Assembly: GCA_965229095.1 (NCBI GenBank) | Contig: OZ245855.1 | Coordinates: 2,666,001-2,730,000 of the forward strand | DNA: 64,000 bases | Origin: Taibaiella sp965229095 | GTDB lineage: Bacteria; Bacteroidota; Bacteroidia; Chitinophagales; Chitinophagaceae | Direction of reading: 5' to 3' | Part shown: positions 30,675 to 38,515 of the stretch, piece by piece | Position numbering within the stretch: position 1 is the first letter of the stretch | Layout: each line of letters opens with the position of its first letter | Position numbers and translations under genes: made by a program | Notes under the pieces: model-generated | What the model was told of the DNA's origin: nothing | What the model saw: only the letters and a program-made list of their open reading frames with translations | Databases searched by the model: none

Positions 30675-31028
30675 TTAGTCTTTTGTCTTCTCTTTTGCTT
30701 CCTTTTGTGACAATATGATTTCCTTGAGGCTTCTGATGTGTTCGTCTTTTAGTGCAATTTGTTCTTTGAGTTCATCGATGGCATGAACGAAATTTGCCAT
30801 CTGATGACTATGCATAGTACGGATCGGCTCTTCGTTATTAAATAATTCAAAAAAATTAAATTCTAATATCTCAGAAAGTTTAAGCAGTAGCCCGGTATCT
30901 ATACTTTCGCGTTTATAGATATCATACATGGTATTCTCAGACCTGTTTATATACTTAGCTATTTCTTTAACAGAGCATTTGCTCAATTTTACTTTCTCGT
31001 GAATTATTTTACCTATATGCAAAGTCAT
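30675..31028 (-). CDS. XRE-family regulator of the dpt operon
   Basis: A 117-residue protein. Residues 15-65 form an XRE helix-turn-helix (KCSVKEIAKYINRSENTMYDIYKRESIDTG split by its turn, then LLLKLSEILEFNFFELF). A C-terminal coiled coil follows (ELKEQIALKDEHIRSLKEII). This layout is common in small Bacteroidota repressors that dimerise through the coil. It lies directly upstream of dptF on the same strand and its own promoter region carries inverted repeats, so autoregulation and control of restriction expression are likely. Confidence 0.82.
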   Translation of the reverse strand: MTLHIGKIIHEKVKLSKCSVKEIAKYINRSENTMYDIYKRESIDTGLLLKLSEILEFNFFELFNNEEPIRTMHSHQMANFVHAIDELKEQIALKDEHIRSLKEIILSQKEAKEKTKD

Positions 31029-31035
31029 TCTACAA

Positions 31036-31100
31036 AATTTCCAATTTAATATTTAGGAAATTGTTTTTAAGCTATAGTTAAACTGTAGCTATACTGTAGT
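31036..31100 (-). promoter_or_regulatory. Putative operator of the XRE-dpt operon
   Basis: Eight bases before the XRE start codon lies a perfect 7-bp inverted repeat AATTTCC / GGAAATT (31036-31042 with 31056-31062). Further upstream are CTATAGTT / AACTGTAG as an imperfect inverted repeat and two direct ACTGTAG copies (31082 and 31094) 12 bp apart. Such paired motifs suit a dimeric XRE repressor. Confidence 0.45.
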
Positions 31101-31412
31101 ATAATTGTGGCAATGAAATACTTATAGTTTTTATTTAATACCGTAAAAAGCGACTTGTCGTCAGTTACGTGTTCTAAATCTTTGTGGGTATAAGCTCAGA
31201 AACTTTCAACAGTTTGTGGGGGACAGTTATGAAGAAGGGGTGGCATAGAATTACTTTCCATGAAGTTGGAAAGTATCTACACCCAATTTAATAAATGATA
31301 GCTCATTTATGCTGGTAATTCTGCTGTTAATAATTATATGCGAGTAATTATTCAGTGCTTTCGGTTCAAAAATTAGTCCAAATCTTGATTGTTACATTCA
31401 AATTCCGAGCAG
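31101..31412. other. Intergenic region with att-like inverted repeat
   Basis: No gene is seen. GGGGGAC at 31218-31224 is followed by TTACTTTCCA at 31251-31260, which forms a perfect 9-bp inverted repeat with TGGAAAGTA at 31267-31275. The left arm matches 10 bases of the mnmE 3' end repeat found at 44948 and 45111. It could be the left junction of the integrase-bearing element, or coincidence. Confidence 0.3.
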
Positions 31413-31640
31413 ATGAACAAACAAAAAGCTATGCTTTCTGTAATAACTGAAATTCTAGAGCAATCTTCTTCTTTGCGTATCAATAATAACCTGCGTACCG
31501 TCTTGCTAGATTATCTTATTCTGCACGATGATTACCCGACCAACATAAATGAAATCCTAATCGACTTTAATATACTATTCGAACTACTTGGTCTTTTGTC
31601 AAAAATTGATACAACTAATTCAGAGATCCCTCCTTATTAG
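31413..31640 (+). CDS. Small hypothetical protein
   Basis: About 75 residues from the ATG at 31413 (MNKQKAMLSVITEILEQSSSLRI). An in-frame TTG 24 bp upstream is less likely. The sequence is helical and leucine-rich, with SSLRINNNLRTVLLDYLILHDDYPTN in its middle, and shows no signal peptide or recognisable motif. It stands alone in an AT-rich stretch. Protein-like composition supports it, but nothing else does. Confidence 0.4.
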   Translation: MNKQKAMLSVITEILEQSSSLRINNNLRTVLLDYLILHDDYPTNINEILIDFNILFELLGLLSKIDTTNSEIPPY

Positions 31641-31912
31641 AAATCCTGACATTATTTCAGTAGTTTTTATTGCTGAAGAAGGCGAACCCGCCTCACAAAA
31701 AATGTCAGCAAAGAAATACAACATAAACTCCTGAAATGTTACTATTGGCTACATAAAGGTTATGGCATATCATGTTTTCAACATATTTTGATCCGTCGGA
31801 GTGGTCCAAACTTTCCGTACCGGTCCATCTGTACTTCAAGAAACTGTATTTACCGGATTATTGCAGTGTTAGGTCTGAAAATTGAATTTTATCTGACTAT
31901 GTTATTAATCAT

Positions 31913-31942
31913 AAAAAAGGACCACAAAATAAATCGTGGTCC
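31913..31942 (-). terminator. Leftward rho-independent terminator
   Basis: Stem GGACCAC / GTGGTCC (31919-31925 with 31936-31942). Read leftward it is followed by TTTTTT. It lies 50 bp past the stop of the zinc-ribbon gene. Confidence 0.65.
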
Positions 31943-31991
31943 AAAATCTACTTTGAAAAAAAATGTCCTTAGTGTAAAAATTTAATTAGTG

Positions 31992-32294
31992 CTAAAAGCT
32001 TGTTGACCTGAATAGGTCATAATTCCTCTGTTGACAACCCGCGTAAATAAAGAGAAACACTATTATCAGAAAAAAGACAATTACAATTGTCCTAAAGTTA
32101 GAGCCTCTACGCAGACTCTTGAGTTCTTCCAGCATCTGTTTAGTCTGATCATTGACACGCCTACCCTCTTCCTTGTTTGTAACTGCGTTATTAAAACTTA
32201 GTTTGGTAAGTTCATGTCCACACGATGTACAATATTTGAAATTCTCATTTACTATAGCTCCACAATTGGAGCAGTGAAAAGTGGCTTTGTTCAT
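31992..32294 (-). CDS. Zinc-ribbon membrane protein
   Basis: About 100 residues from the ATG at 32294 (MNKATFHCSNCGA), preferred over a TTG 30 bp upstream because zinc ribbons of this type sit at the extreme N terminus. Two CxxC pairs (HCSNCG and YCTSCG) form the ribbon. A charged linker follows, with one transmembrane helix near the C terminus (TIVIVFFLIIVFLFIYAGC). Such proteins are common in Bacteroidota and their function is unknown. The lipoprotein gene ends 33 bp upstream on the same strand, so the two are probably co-transcribed. Confidence 0.65.
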   Translation of the reverse strand: MNKATFHCSNCGAIVNENFKYCTSCGHELTKLSFNNAVTNKEEGRRVNDQTKQMLEELKSLRRGSNFRTIVIVFFLIIVFLFIYAGCQQRNYDLFRSTSF

Positions 32295-32327
32295 TTGCAG
32301 TAGTTTCGAATGTAGAAAGTTCAATTA

Positions 32328-32969
32328 TTATTCGGGGCAATAATCACCTTTATCAGTATTTGGGTTGACGATAGGCTGTTTGATCTTAAACCCTTTACTG
32401 GTAGTTGTTTCTATTATCTGAACAGGGCTTGCTTTTCCGTTATGAATATCCTTGATATAGTACTTTGCCATATCGGGAAAAGCAATAGCATTAATCCTCT
32501 TAATAGCCTCTGTTGTATTCAAATATTCAACAATGGAAGTGCTATAAAAAGTCGCACCATTATTAAAGGCGATGTTACCTCCACTCACAACCTTTATTTT
32601 TTGAAGCACATTTAGTTCGGGAATTTCCAAGGTGCCATTAGCAAAAGAGTAATGAAACATTTTCGATTTATAAAGTAGAGCCGGTGTATTCTTGTAGTTG
32701 ACACACTTGTTAACGTCAGCAGACAAGCTTACCTTACTTTCTACCACATTATCTGCTTGAAAAGTCAATTGTACTTCCATAATTTGCGCATCACTTACAA
32801 TACTTAATAAATAGTAGGTTTTCCCTTCTATATCGAAATATCTGGTCGAAGCATCATTTACTATCTCCGTAACTTCATCTGAATTCTGTTGCGTGCTGGT
32901 GGCTGAATTATTATTACTGCATGATTGAACCAATATCGGTAAGAAGAATAATAGTTTGTATGTTTTCAT
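32328..32969 (-). CDS. Small lipoprotein, unknown
   Basis: About 213 residues from the ATG at 32969, giving a lipoprotein signal MKTYKLLFFLPILVQSC with Cys17 and then SNNNSATSTQQNSD. A longer reading upstream would put this signal inside the protein and would overlap the divergent XRE gene, so the short start is chosen. The mature part is beta-rich (TRYFDIEGKTYYLLSIV, MEVQLTFQADNVVESKVSL). It ends PNTDKGDYCPE. No family is recognised. The Ser/Asn residues after the Cys suggest membrane anchoring after signal peptidase II cleavage. Confidence 0.65.
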   Translation of the reverse strand: MKTYKLLFFLPILVQSCSNNNSATSTQQNSDEVTEIVNDASTRYFDIEGKTYYLLSIVSDAQIMEVQLTFQADNVVESKVSLSADVNKCVNYKNTPALLYKSKMFHYSFANGTLEIPELNVLQKIKVVSGGNIAFNNGATFYSTSIVEYLNTTEAIKRINAIAFPDMAKYYIKDIHNGKASPVQIIETTTSKGFKIKQPIVNPNTDKGDYCPE

Positions 32970-33129
32970 ATTAATAGATTGGCATTTTTTGTGATTGTGT
33001 ATAATAGGTAAACTTCCGTCCTTAACAGGTTGCTTCCAACAATTGCTTACATAGACAAAGATAAAAATTTTGATTAAACATATCATATATGTTATGATAA
33101 CATAAAAGTTATCTTTCCAACTTGCATGT

Positions 33130-33369
33130 GTGGGCAAATCCAGAAATACAGACTACATAATTGCATTTGGTAACAATGTAAAAAAGCTCCGTACTGCCCG
33201 TAAATTATCCCGTGAAACGCTGGCTGCATACGCAGATATTGAAGTGATGCAGATTTACAGAATTGAAACGGGTAAGGTGAATACTACTATTTCTACTTTA
33301 TATGCTTTGGCCACAGCGCTTGAGATTAGTCCTAAAAAACTATTGGATTTCGAGTTTAATACTGTTTAG
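33130..33369 (+). CDS. Small XRE-type DNA-binding protein
   Basis: A 79-residue, single-domain helix-turn-helix protein: NVKKLRTARKLSRETLA as first helices, the recognition region ADIEVMQIYRIETGKVN, then TTISTLYALATALEISPKKLL. This is a complete Cro/C1-type HTH domain. The start is a GTG at 33130; I see no ATG in frame that would leave the first helix intact. It is divergent from the lipoprotein gene and lies 38 bp before the zinc-finger HTH gene on the same strand. A likely phage- or element-type repressor. Confidence 0.78.
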   Translation: MGKSRNTDYIIAFGNNVKKLRTARKLSRETLAAYADIEVMQIYRIETGKVNTTISTLYALATALEISPKKLLDFEFNTV

Positions 33370-33407
33370 TTGTTTCGATCAACTTTGTTTTGGGTGATCT
33401 TTAGCAC

Positions 33408-33938
33408 ATGAGTTCAAACATGCGCATCCCAACTAAATGCATTGCTTGCGGCAATACGTTTATTGCTAAGACTACCGTTACAAAGTATTGCTCCAAGAAA
33501 TGCATTAAAACAGAAATCAGACGCAAGAAAAGAGAAGCAATGACCGGTAGTCCAGACCTTCTTTACCACAATAAATGTACAGTTTGTAATACGCCATTCA
33601 CAAGCAAGACCAGCCTTGCTAACTTCTGTTCAGAAAAATGTTTCAATAGAAATCGGAAGAAGAAAGATAGAGAAAAGAAAGTTGCTGCTGCTATTGCAAG
33701 AAATACTTCTGATGTGCTACAACTAACCGATAATAGTAAATATCCTGCATCCGCTCCGATATCTATTCTGAATACGCCAAAAGAATATTACAGTATCAAA
33801 GAATTTGCCAAACTATTGGGAGTGCATGAACGCACCATTATGAACCATGTCTGGAAGCATCAGCTACCGCATTGCAGAATTGGCCGGAGGATTTTAATTA
33901 ACAAAGATGAGGTTGTACAATTTTTCAAAAAGGGTTGA
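33408..33938 (+). CDS. Double zinc-finger plus excisionase-type HTH protein
   Basis: A 176-residue protein. It has two tandem FCS/MYM-like zinc fingers, CIACGNTF ... YCSKKC (residues 11-29) and CTVCNTPF ... FCSEKC (50-67), then a Lys/Arg-rich linker. A MerR/excisionase-type helix-turn-helix follows at about 125-173: YYSIKEFAKLLGVHERTIMN ... LPHCRIGRRILINKDEVVQFF. Proteins with this combination are frequent in Bacteroidota integrative elements near tyrosine integrases. The role is probably excision or regulation of mobile DNA. It follows the small XRE gene by 38 bp, suggesting a shared transcript. Confidence 0.75.
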   Translation: MSSNMRIPTKCIACGNTFIAKTTVTKYCSKKCIKTEIRRKKREAMTGSPDLLYHNKCTVCNTPFTSKTSLANFCSEKCFNRNRKKKDREKKVAAAIARNTSDVLQLTDNSKYPASAPISILNTPKEYYSIKEFAKLLGVHERTIMNHVWKHQLPHCRIGRRILINKDEVVQFFKKG

Positions 33939-34081
33939 TGATAATTTCAGCTGCCGGAAATGAAAGTTTTTATTGCTGTTGTGTTAGTACACCAATTTTC
34001 ATTTTTATTTAGAATACGCTACTTTAAAATTCCAGCAATACCTCGATCAAATGATAATGTTTTCATCAAATTCTTTAAAAT

Positions 34082-34109
34082 GAAAACCTGCCAACAGTAT
34101 TTGGCAGGT
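34082..34109 (-). terminator. Leftward terminator of the SDR gene
   Basis: Stem ACCTGCCAA / TTGGCAGGT (34086-34094 with 34101-34109). Read leftward it ends in TTTTC. It lies 64 bp past the SDR stop. An A-run on its other side may let it work for rightward transcripts too. Confidence 0.6.
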
Positions 34110-34172
34110 AAAAAATAATGCTATTTTAAATGAAAGCAGAAGCGAGTATGCGGACTGTTTAAAAATATACAG

Positions 34173-34916
34173 TTACAATGTCATCCCACCGTCAACTACA
34201 ATTTCTGTCCCTGTAATAAAATTCGAACTTTCTTCACATAAGTAAGCAACAAGTTTCGAAACATCTTCCGGCTCTCCCATTTTTTTTAATGGAATTTCAC
34301 TAGCCAGACGGTCTTTGATACCCTGAACTGCGATATCATCCAAACCAGCTTTGTTCATTATTTCTGTTTTGTGCGGCCCGGGACTTACGATATTTACCCT
34401 TATTTTTCTTGGTGCCAATTCAGCAGCAGCGGTTTTAGCTATTGAATTTAGCGCAGCTTTACTAGCCTGATAAACGGAGCTGTAAGGTTTGTGCATAGTA
34501 GCAACAATAGAAGACAAGATTACAACTGAAGCACCATCATTGAGTAAAGGGATAAACTTGCTCAAAGTAAAATACGCACCTCTGAAGTTAATATCCATTA
34601 CCTGATCAAAATTTTCCGCATCGGTATTTTCTATTAAATTCATAGTACCCGTAATCCCTGCATTGATAAATAAGATGTCCACTTTACCAAATCGCTTTTC
34701 AACTTCATTATAAAGCTTTTCGCTATCCTCCAAATTGGCTTGATCTGCGACAACAGATATAGCACCAATTTCCAATGCAGCTTTTTTAATAGCTTCCTTT
34801 CTTCTTCCTGTGATAACAACGGTTGCGCCTTGTGCAGCAAATTCCTTAGCGGTGGCATATCCGATTCCACTATTACCGCCGGTTACAATGACAATTTTGT
34901 TTTTGAACGATTTCAT
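34173..34916 (-). CDS. Short-chain dehydrogenase/reductase
   Basis: A 247-residue classical SDR. The cofactor loop TGGNSGIG is at 12-19, NAG at about 85-87, catalytic Ser near 135, Tyr149 and Lys153 in YQASK, and the C-terminal glycine motif ITGTEIVVDGGMTL. ITGRRK after the second strand (R38-R39) suggests NADP(H) preference. The substrate is unknown. It is divergent from the HxlR-type regulator gene with a 71-bp spacer. This SDR/HxlR pairing is common, and the regulator probably controls the reductase in response to a small molecule. Confidence 0.9.
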   Translation of the reverse strand: MKSFKNKIVIVTGGNSGIGYATAKEFAAQGATVVITGRRKEAIKKAALEIGAISVVADQANLEDSEKLYNEVEKRFGKVDILFINAGITGTMNLIENTDAENFDQVMDINFRGAYFTLSKFIPLLNDGASVVILSSIVATMHKPYSSVYQASKAALNSIAKTAAAELAPRKIRVNIVSPGPHKTEIMNKAGLDDIAVQGIKDRLASEIPLKKMGEPEDVSKLVAYLCEESSNFITGTEIVVDGGMTL

Positions 34917-34987
34917 TTTTTAAATTTTAGGCAAAGTTATCACCACGATGATATACTTTTGTAACCAGTATCACAGAGTATACCACT
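34917..34987. promoter_or_regulatory. Divergent SDR/HxlR control region
   Basis: The 71-bp spacer carries GATATAC near 34950 and GTATACC near 34977, an inverted repeat around GTATAC. This is suited to an HxlR dimer bound between the divergent start codons. Confidence 0.4.
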
Positions 34988-35326
34988 ATGGCTATTACAA
35001 GAAATCAACAAGAAGAATTAAAAGCGTTGCAGGATACGCTTTATTTTATCGGTGGGAAATGGCGCATACCTGTTATTAATTCGCTTTGCAATGGGAATAG
35101 GCGCTTCCGTGAAATTGAACGTAGCATTCCCGGCATAACTACCCGTATGTTATCAAAGGAATTGAAGGATATGGAAATGAATAAGCTGTTGAAACGGAAT
35201 GTCTACGACGAAATGCCCGTCCTTATTGAGTATGAGCCAACGGAATATTGCAGGACATTTGGGAAGATCATTATGGAAATGATAAAGTGGGGACGCTTGC
35301 ACAATAAGAAAATCAAAGAGAAATAA
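34988..35326 (+). CDS. HxlR-family winged-helix regulator
   Basis: A 112-residue protein with all HxlR signs: LQDTLYFIGGKWRIPVIN (the GGKW motif), NRRFREIERSIPGITTRMLSKELKDME (recognition helix), the wing LLKRNVYDEMPVLIEYEPTEYC and the C-terminal dimer helix GKIIMEMIKWGR. HxlR regulators sense small molecules or redox state, but no cysteine except C86 is visible. It is divergent from the SDR gene. The non-coding repeat array starts 58 bp after its stop. Confidence 0.88.
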   Translation: MAITRNQQEELKALQDTLYFIGGKWRIPVINSLCNGNRRFREIERSIPGITTRMLSKELKDMEMNKLLKRNVYDEMPVLIEYEPTEYCRTFGKIIMEMIKWGRLHNKKIKEK

Positions 35327-35384
35327 TAGGGACAGTTGTTTCCATTGTCGGCTGCCTAATCTGACAGACTTAAATTTCAATGCT

Positions 35385-37140
35385 CGGTAATGATGGTTTT
35401 TCTTTTGGAATGTATTTATACCAGACAATCCATTTTTATCATCTTAGGCCACTTGCAAATAACAAAAAACAGCATTTAAGATTTATGGCTGGCAATAGAA
35501 AAATGATTGACAATTTATTTCAGACCGCTAAATTGTTCCATTTTTGTTTTTTAAATATTTTTTGTGGTCCGTTGAAAATATTTCGCATGAACCAATTTGT
35601 GCCACAAACGAGTAGCAATGAAAATGAAGAAATATGTTTGTGGCGCGACGACTGAATAAGATCTTTAAAATTTCGGACTACATTTCCGCCACAAAGGAGT
35701 TTTCACAGAAATGCATATTGGTTTTATACAAAGAGGTACTTTTTTTATTTTCAAAAGACCGGTATTTGCTGATACTTTCATCTGATTTCAAAAAATATCC
35801 CTTACTTTTTTTCGCGCCACTATTGTTTTTCTGCTTCTTTCTCCTTTTTTTAATTAATTAATAATTCTTTATTTAATTAAGTAATAAGAATTAATAAGAA
35901 GAAATTAATTAAAAGAAAAATAAAGAACTAATTAAAATAAATTAAAAGAGAATAAATCAAGAAATCAAAAGGAAAGAATAATTAAAAAAGAAAATTAGGA
36001 GAAGGATAAATCTGGTGCACTGCGTGCACCACAATTTTTTTATTTCATTAATTGAATTAATTCCGTTGGACCACTTTCAAATTCAAAAAAAGAAACAGAC
36101 CATAATCATTAAAACAGCATTCCCATTTTTTAAACTCAAAAGAGCAGACCACAAATTTTCATTTGAAAAAATAATCACACGTTCAGCAAACAGATTTACC
36201 ATTTTGAAACTCAAAAAAGTAAAATCGATTTTTCAATAATCGGTAATGATGATTTTCTATTGAAGAATGTATTTATACTCAAAAAGATTTTCTCTTTGAA
36301 TAGAGTACTTGAAAATGCCAAAGAACAGCATTTTGATTTATTGATTCAATTGAAACTATTCAATCAAATTGAAAAGAGCAAGAAAGAAAAACAAAAAAAA
36401 GGAAAGAAATTAATGCTCCTGCGCAGCATGGTTTATTTTTTAATCTTCTTTTTTAAAAAATCTTTTGATCAAAGTAATTTGAAGTTTTTAGCAGTTTATC
36501 ATTGATTTTCTTTTTGAATTTAAAATAAGGGAAGCGATTTTTCAATAATCGGTAACAACAGTTTTTATCTTGCTATGTATTTACACTCAAATTATTTTTT
36601 TCATTGAATAGAGCACTTTAAAATCCCAAAGAATACTATTTTGAATCGATTGCTTAGCTGAAAACAAAAATCAATCAAAAGAAAGGGAAAGAAAAATAAA
36701 GAATAAGAAAGAAATTGATGCCGCAAAGCGGCATTGTTTATTTTAATTCTTTCTGTAAAATTAATTTGTGGCTGTTAAGTCGAGAATAATTTTACATTAC
36801 TACAGCAACAATTTTTTGAATAACAAAAATGATTTTTAAATGATTGGTAATTAGTGATTTTCCTTAGATAAGCATTTGTACTATCAAAGACTGTTATCTC
36901 AAAATACAACACTTAAAAATGCAAAAGAAGAGCATTCTAAATCTTCCTTATTGTGTAGAGTTTATTCCTTGAAAAAGAGAGTGGTTCTTTTCTCTGAAAA
37001 CATCAAAGCGGCTCCCCTCAAAAACGTTTTCAATTTTTCAGCTATCGGTAATTGCGTTTTTATTTTGAAATAGGATTATACAATGGTTTCGATAAATACA
37101 TTTACCGATCACTTGTAAATCGCCTTATTGCTCATTTAAC
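35385..37140 (+). repeat. Array of five degenerate ~100-bp elements with fixed internal spacing
   Basis: Copies start at 35385, 36241, 36550, 36845 and 37046. Each opens with (C/T)GGTAA, has ATTTATAC-like sequence starting at offset 29-30 (ATTATAC in copy 5), an ACTT block at offset 65-66 (copies 2 and 3: GAGTACTTGAAAATGCC and GAGCACTTTAAAATCCC), and AGCATT at offset 85-87 (ACTATT in copy 3, CTCATT in copy 5). Start-to-start distances are 856, 309, 295 and 201 bp. Copies 2 and 3 share the preceding TTTTTCAATAAT. The blocks keep their spacing to within 1-2 bp while the sequence between them varies, so the element is probably constrained. It does not resemble a CRISPR, known attC, REP or IS end. 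The function is unknown. Confidence 0.7.
36014..36734 (+). repeat. Three spacer hairpins of different sequence
   Basis: GC stems stand out from the AT-rich spacers: GGTGCAC/GTGCACC at 36014-36030, ATGCT/AGCAT at 36413-36429 and ATGCCGC/GCGGCAT at 36718-36734. The last two lie 172 and 168 bp after the starts of copies 2 and 3, each preceded by an A/G-rich tract ending GGAAAGAAAT or AGAAAGAAAT and followed by GTTTATTTT. The stem sequences differ but base-pairing is kept. They may be terminators of short transcripts or parts of small RNAs. Confidence 0.5.
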
Positions 37141-37310
37141 CAAGTAAATAGAGATTCAAAAATGGGAACATAAATATTGTCTGAAATCTAATTGTGTAGC
37201 TTAAAAGTAACTTCAAAATATTTCAGGTTGTTTCTTCTGCATGCCGCGCTGTACCCGTTGCCTCGCCGGTTATTCCAAAGGAATTTTAGCCTACAAAATA
37301 ACAGACAGCC

Positions 37311-38480
37311 ATGCAGGTATATCTTCAGCAAAAATTAGGGCAAGTATCGGAAGCCAGATTGAAAAAAGGCATAAAAAGAAAGATATGGCTTAGCCTTACG
37401 TACAATCCGGGCCAAGGTTTGAAAAGATTCTACGAGTTTCTTCATCTTTTTATTTATGAAAAGCCCACTACCCCAATAGAGAAAACTCACAACAAAGAAG
37501 TCTTATTGATGGCCGAGCAAATCAGAGCGAAGCGATTGCTGGAATGTCAGGCGAATCAATATGGCCTGCAGCCTACATTTAAGCGCAAAATGAGTTTTAC
37601 TAAATTCTTTGAAAGCACTATCAAATCAAAGAGCGAAACACTTAATCAACTGGCTTCATGGCAAAGCGTTTATAAGCACTTCAATAATTTTACAAAAGGA
37701 AGGGACATTCGTTTTGAAGAGGTAAACGAGGTATTCTTAGAAAATTTCAAGCAATATCTTTTGCGTGAACCTATCACTAAGTCAGGCAGACAATTGAGTA
37801 ACAATGCAGCTTTGTCGTACTTCAATAAGATAAAGACATTACTGAAAGAAGCGTATATGCAAAGGATCATTACCGACAATCCAGCAACAAGAGTTAGAGG
37901 CATAAAAGAAATGGATTCCAAACGGGAATACTTAACGTTTGAAGAACTGCAAAAATTAGTTCATGCACCATGTCAGATTGATGTTCTGAAAAAAGCGTTC
38001 TTATTTAGTTCGCTTACCGGGCTTCGTCACTCAGATATACGTAAGATGACATGGGGTGAATTGCATTACGAAGAAAGCATTGGTTGGGTTCTTATGTTCA
38101 CACAGCAAAAAACAAAGTCTTCAGAAAATCTACCCATCAGCGAACAAGCAATACAGTTCATTGATTCAGATATTGATTTAGTAAAACAAAGAATTAATGA
38201 CCCGGAATGGAAAGATGAGAAAGTATTTAATGGCCTTGCCTATGATTGTTGGTTCAATAAGAAATTAAAACTATGGATGCAGGCAGCAGGAATAGAAAAG
38301 AAGATAACTTTCCATTCAGGAAGACACACATTTGCAACTTTACAGCTATCGTTGAATACAGATATGATGGTAGTAAGCAAACTCCTTGGACATAAGAATC
38401 TCAAAACAACTCAGATCTATGCAAAAGTGGTGGACAGTAGGAAGACAGATGCGGTTAATAAGATTCCGAAGTTGTTTTAG
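37311..38480 (+). CDS. Tyrosine recombinase/integrase
   Basis: A 389-residue site-specific integrase of the Bacteroidota type: an arm-binding N-terminal domain (1-90), a SAM-like core-binding domain (95-190) and the catalytic domain (205-385). Catalytic residues seen are R239 in TGLRHSD, K268 in QQKTKS, H335 and R338 in HSGRHTF, H361 in LLGHKNLKTTQ, and nucleophile Tyr370 in TQIYAKV. It should insert and excise the surrounding element by recombination between short direct repeats; the nearest candidates are at 44945 and 45108. It sits immediately after the repeat array, and its stop overlaps an inverted repeat leading into the next gene. Confidence 0.92.
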   Translation: MQVYLQQKLGQVSEARLKKGIKRKIWLSLTYNPGQGLKRFYEFLHLFIYEKPTTPIEKTHNKEVLLMAEQIRAKRLLECQANQYGLQPTFKRKMSFTKFFESTIKSKSETLNQLASWQSVYKHFNNFTKGRDIRFEEVNEVFLENFKQYLLREPITKSGRQLSNNAALSYFNKIKTLLKEAYMQRIITDNPATRVRGIKEMDSKREYLTFEELQKLVHAPCQIDVLKKAFLFSSLTGLRHSDIRKMTWGELHYEESIGWVLMFTQQKTKSSENLPISEQAIQFIDSDIDLVKQRINDPEWKDEKVFNGLAYDCWFNKKLKLWMQAAGIEKKITFHSGRHTFATLQLSLNTDMMVVSKLLGHKNLKTTQIYAKVVDSRKTDAVNKIPKLF

Positions 38481-38508
38481 GTTCCTTTATTTTTGTAGAA
38501 ACCTAAAA
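38475..38508. promoter_or_regulatory. Inverted repeat between integrase and next gene
   Basis: A perfect 9-bp inverted repeat TTTTAGGTT / AACCTAAAA begins inside the integrase stop region and ends 7 bp before the next start codon. TATTTTTG (38488-38495), a possible -7 element, lies in its loop. It could act as an operator or as an attenuator. Confidence 0.4.
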
Positions 38509-38515
38509 TAAAGAA

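Larger units (their letters stand above)
35327..37310. other. 2-kb AT-rich non-coding region upstream of the integrase
   Basis: Open frames here are lysine- and phenylalanine-rich readings of A- and T-tracts without protein character, so I call none. The stretch holds the repeat array described separately, purine-rich tracts (about 35870-36010), several GTGG/CCAC words in 35440-36160, and the integrase leader (37141-37310). The leader contains a locally GC-rich patch near 37237-37272. Confidence 0.55.

Noticed and set aside
31788..31985. 65-residue open frame and GGTCCA words (31802, 31822) as an IS21-type end
   Set aside because: No transposase, inverted ends or target duplication could be seen; the frame has no protein character.
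35380..37073. Several open frames of 65-91 residues in the repeat region
   Set aside because: They are lysine- or phenylalanine-rich readings of A- and T-tracts, cross the repeat copies in different frames and have no protein motif.
35385..37140. Repeat array as a CRISPR
   Set aside because: Units are about 200-860 bp apart, the repeats are about 100 bp and strongly diverged, and no cas gene is present.
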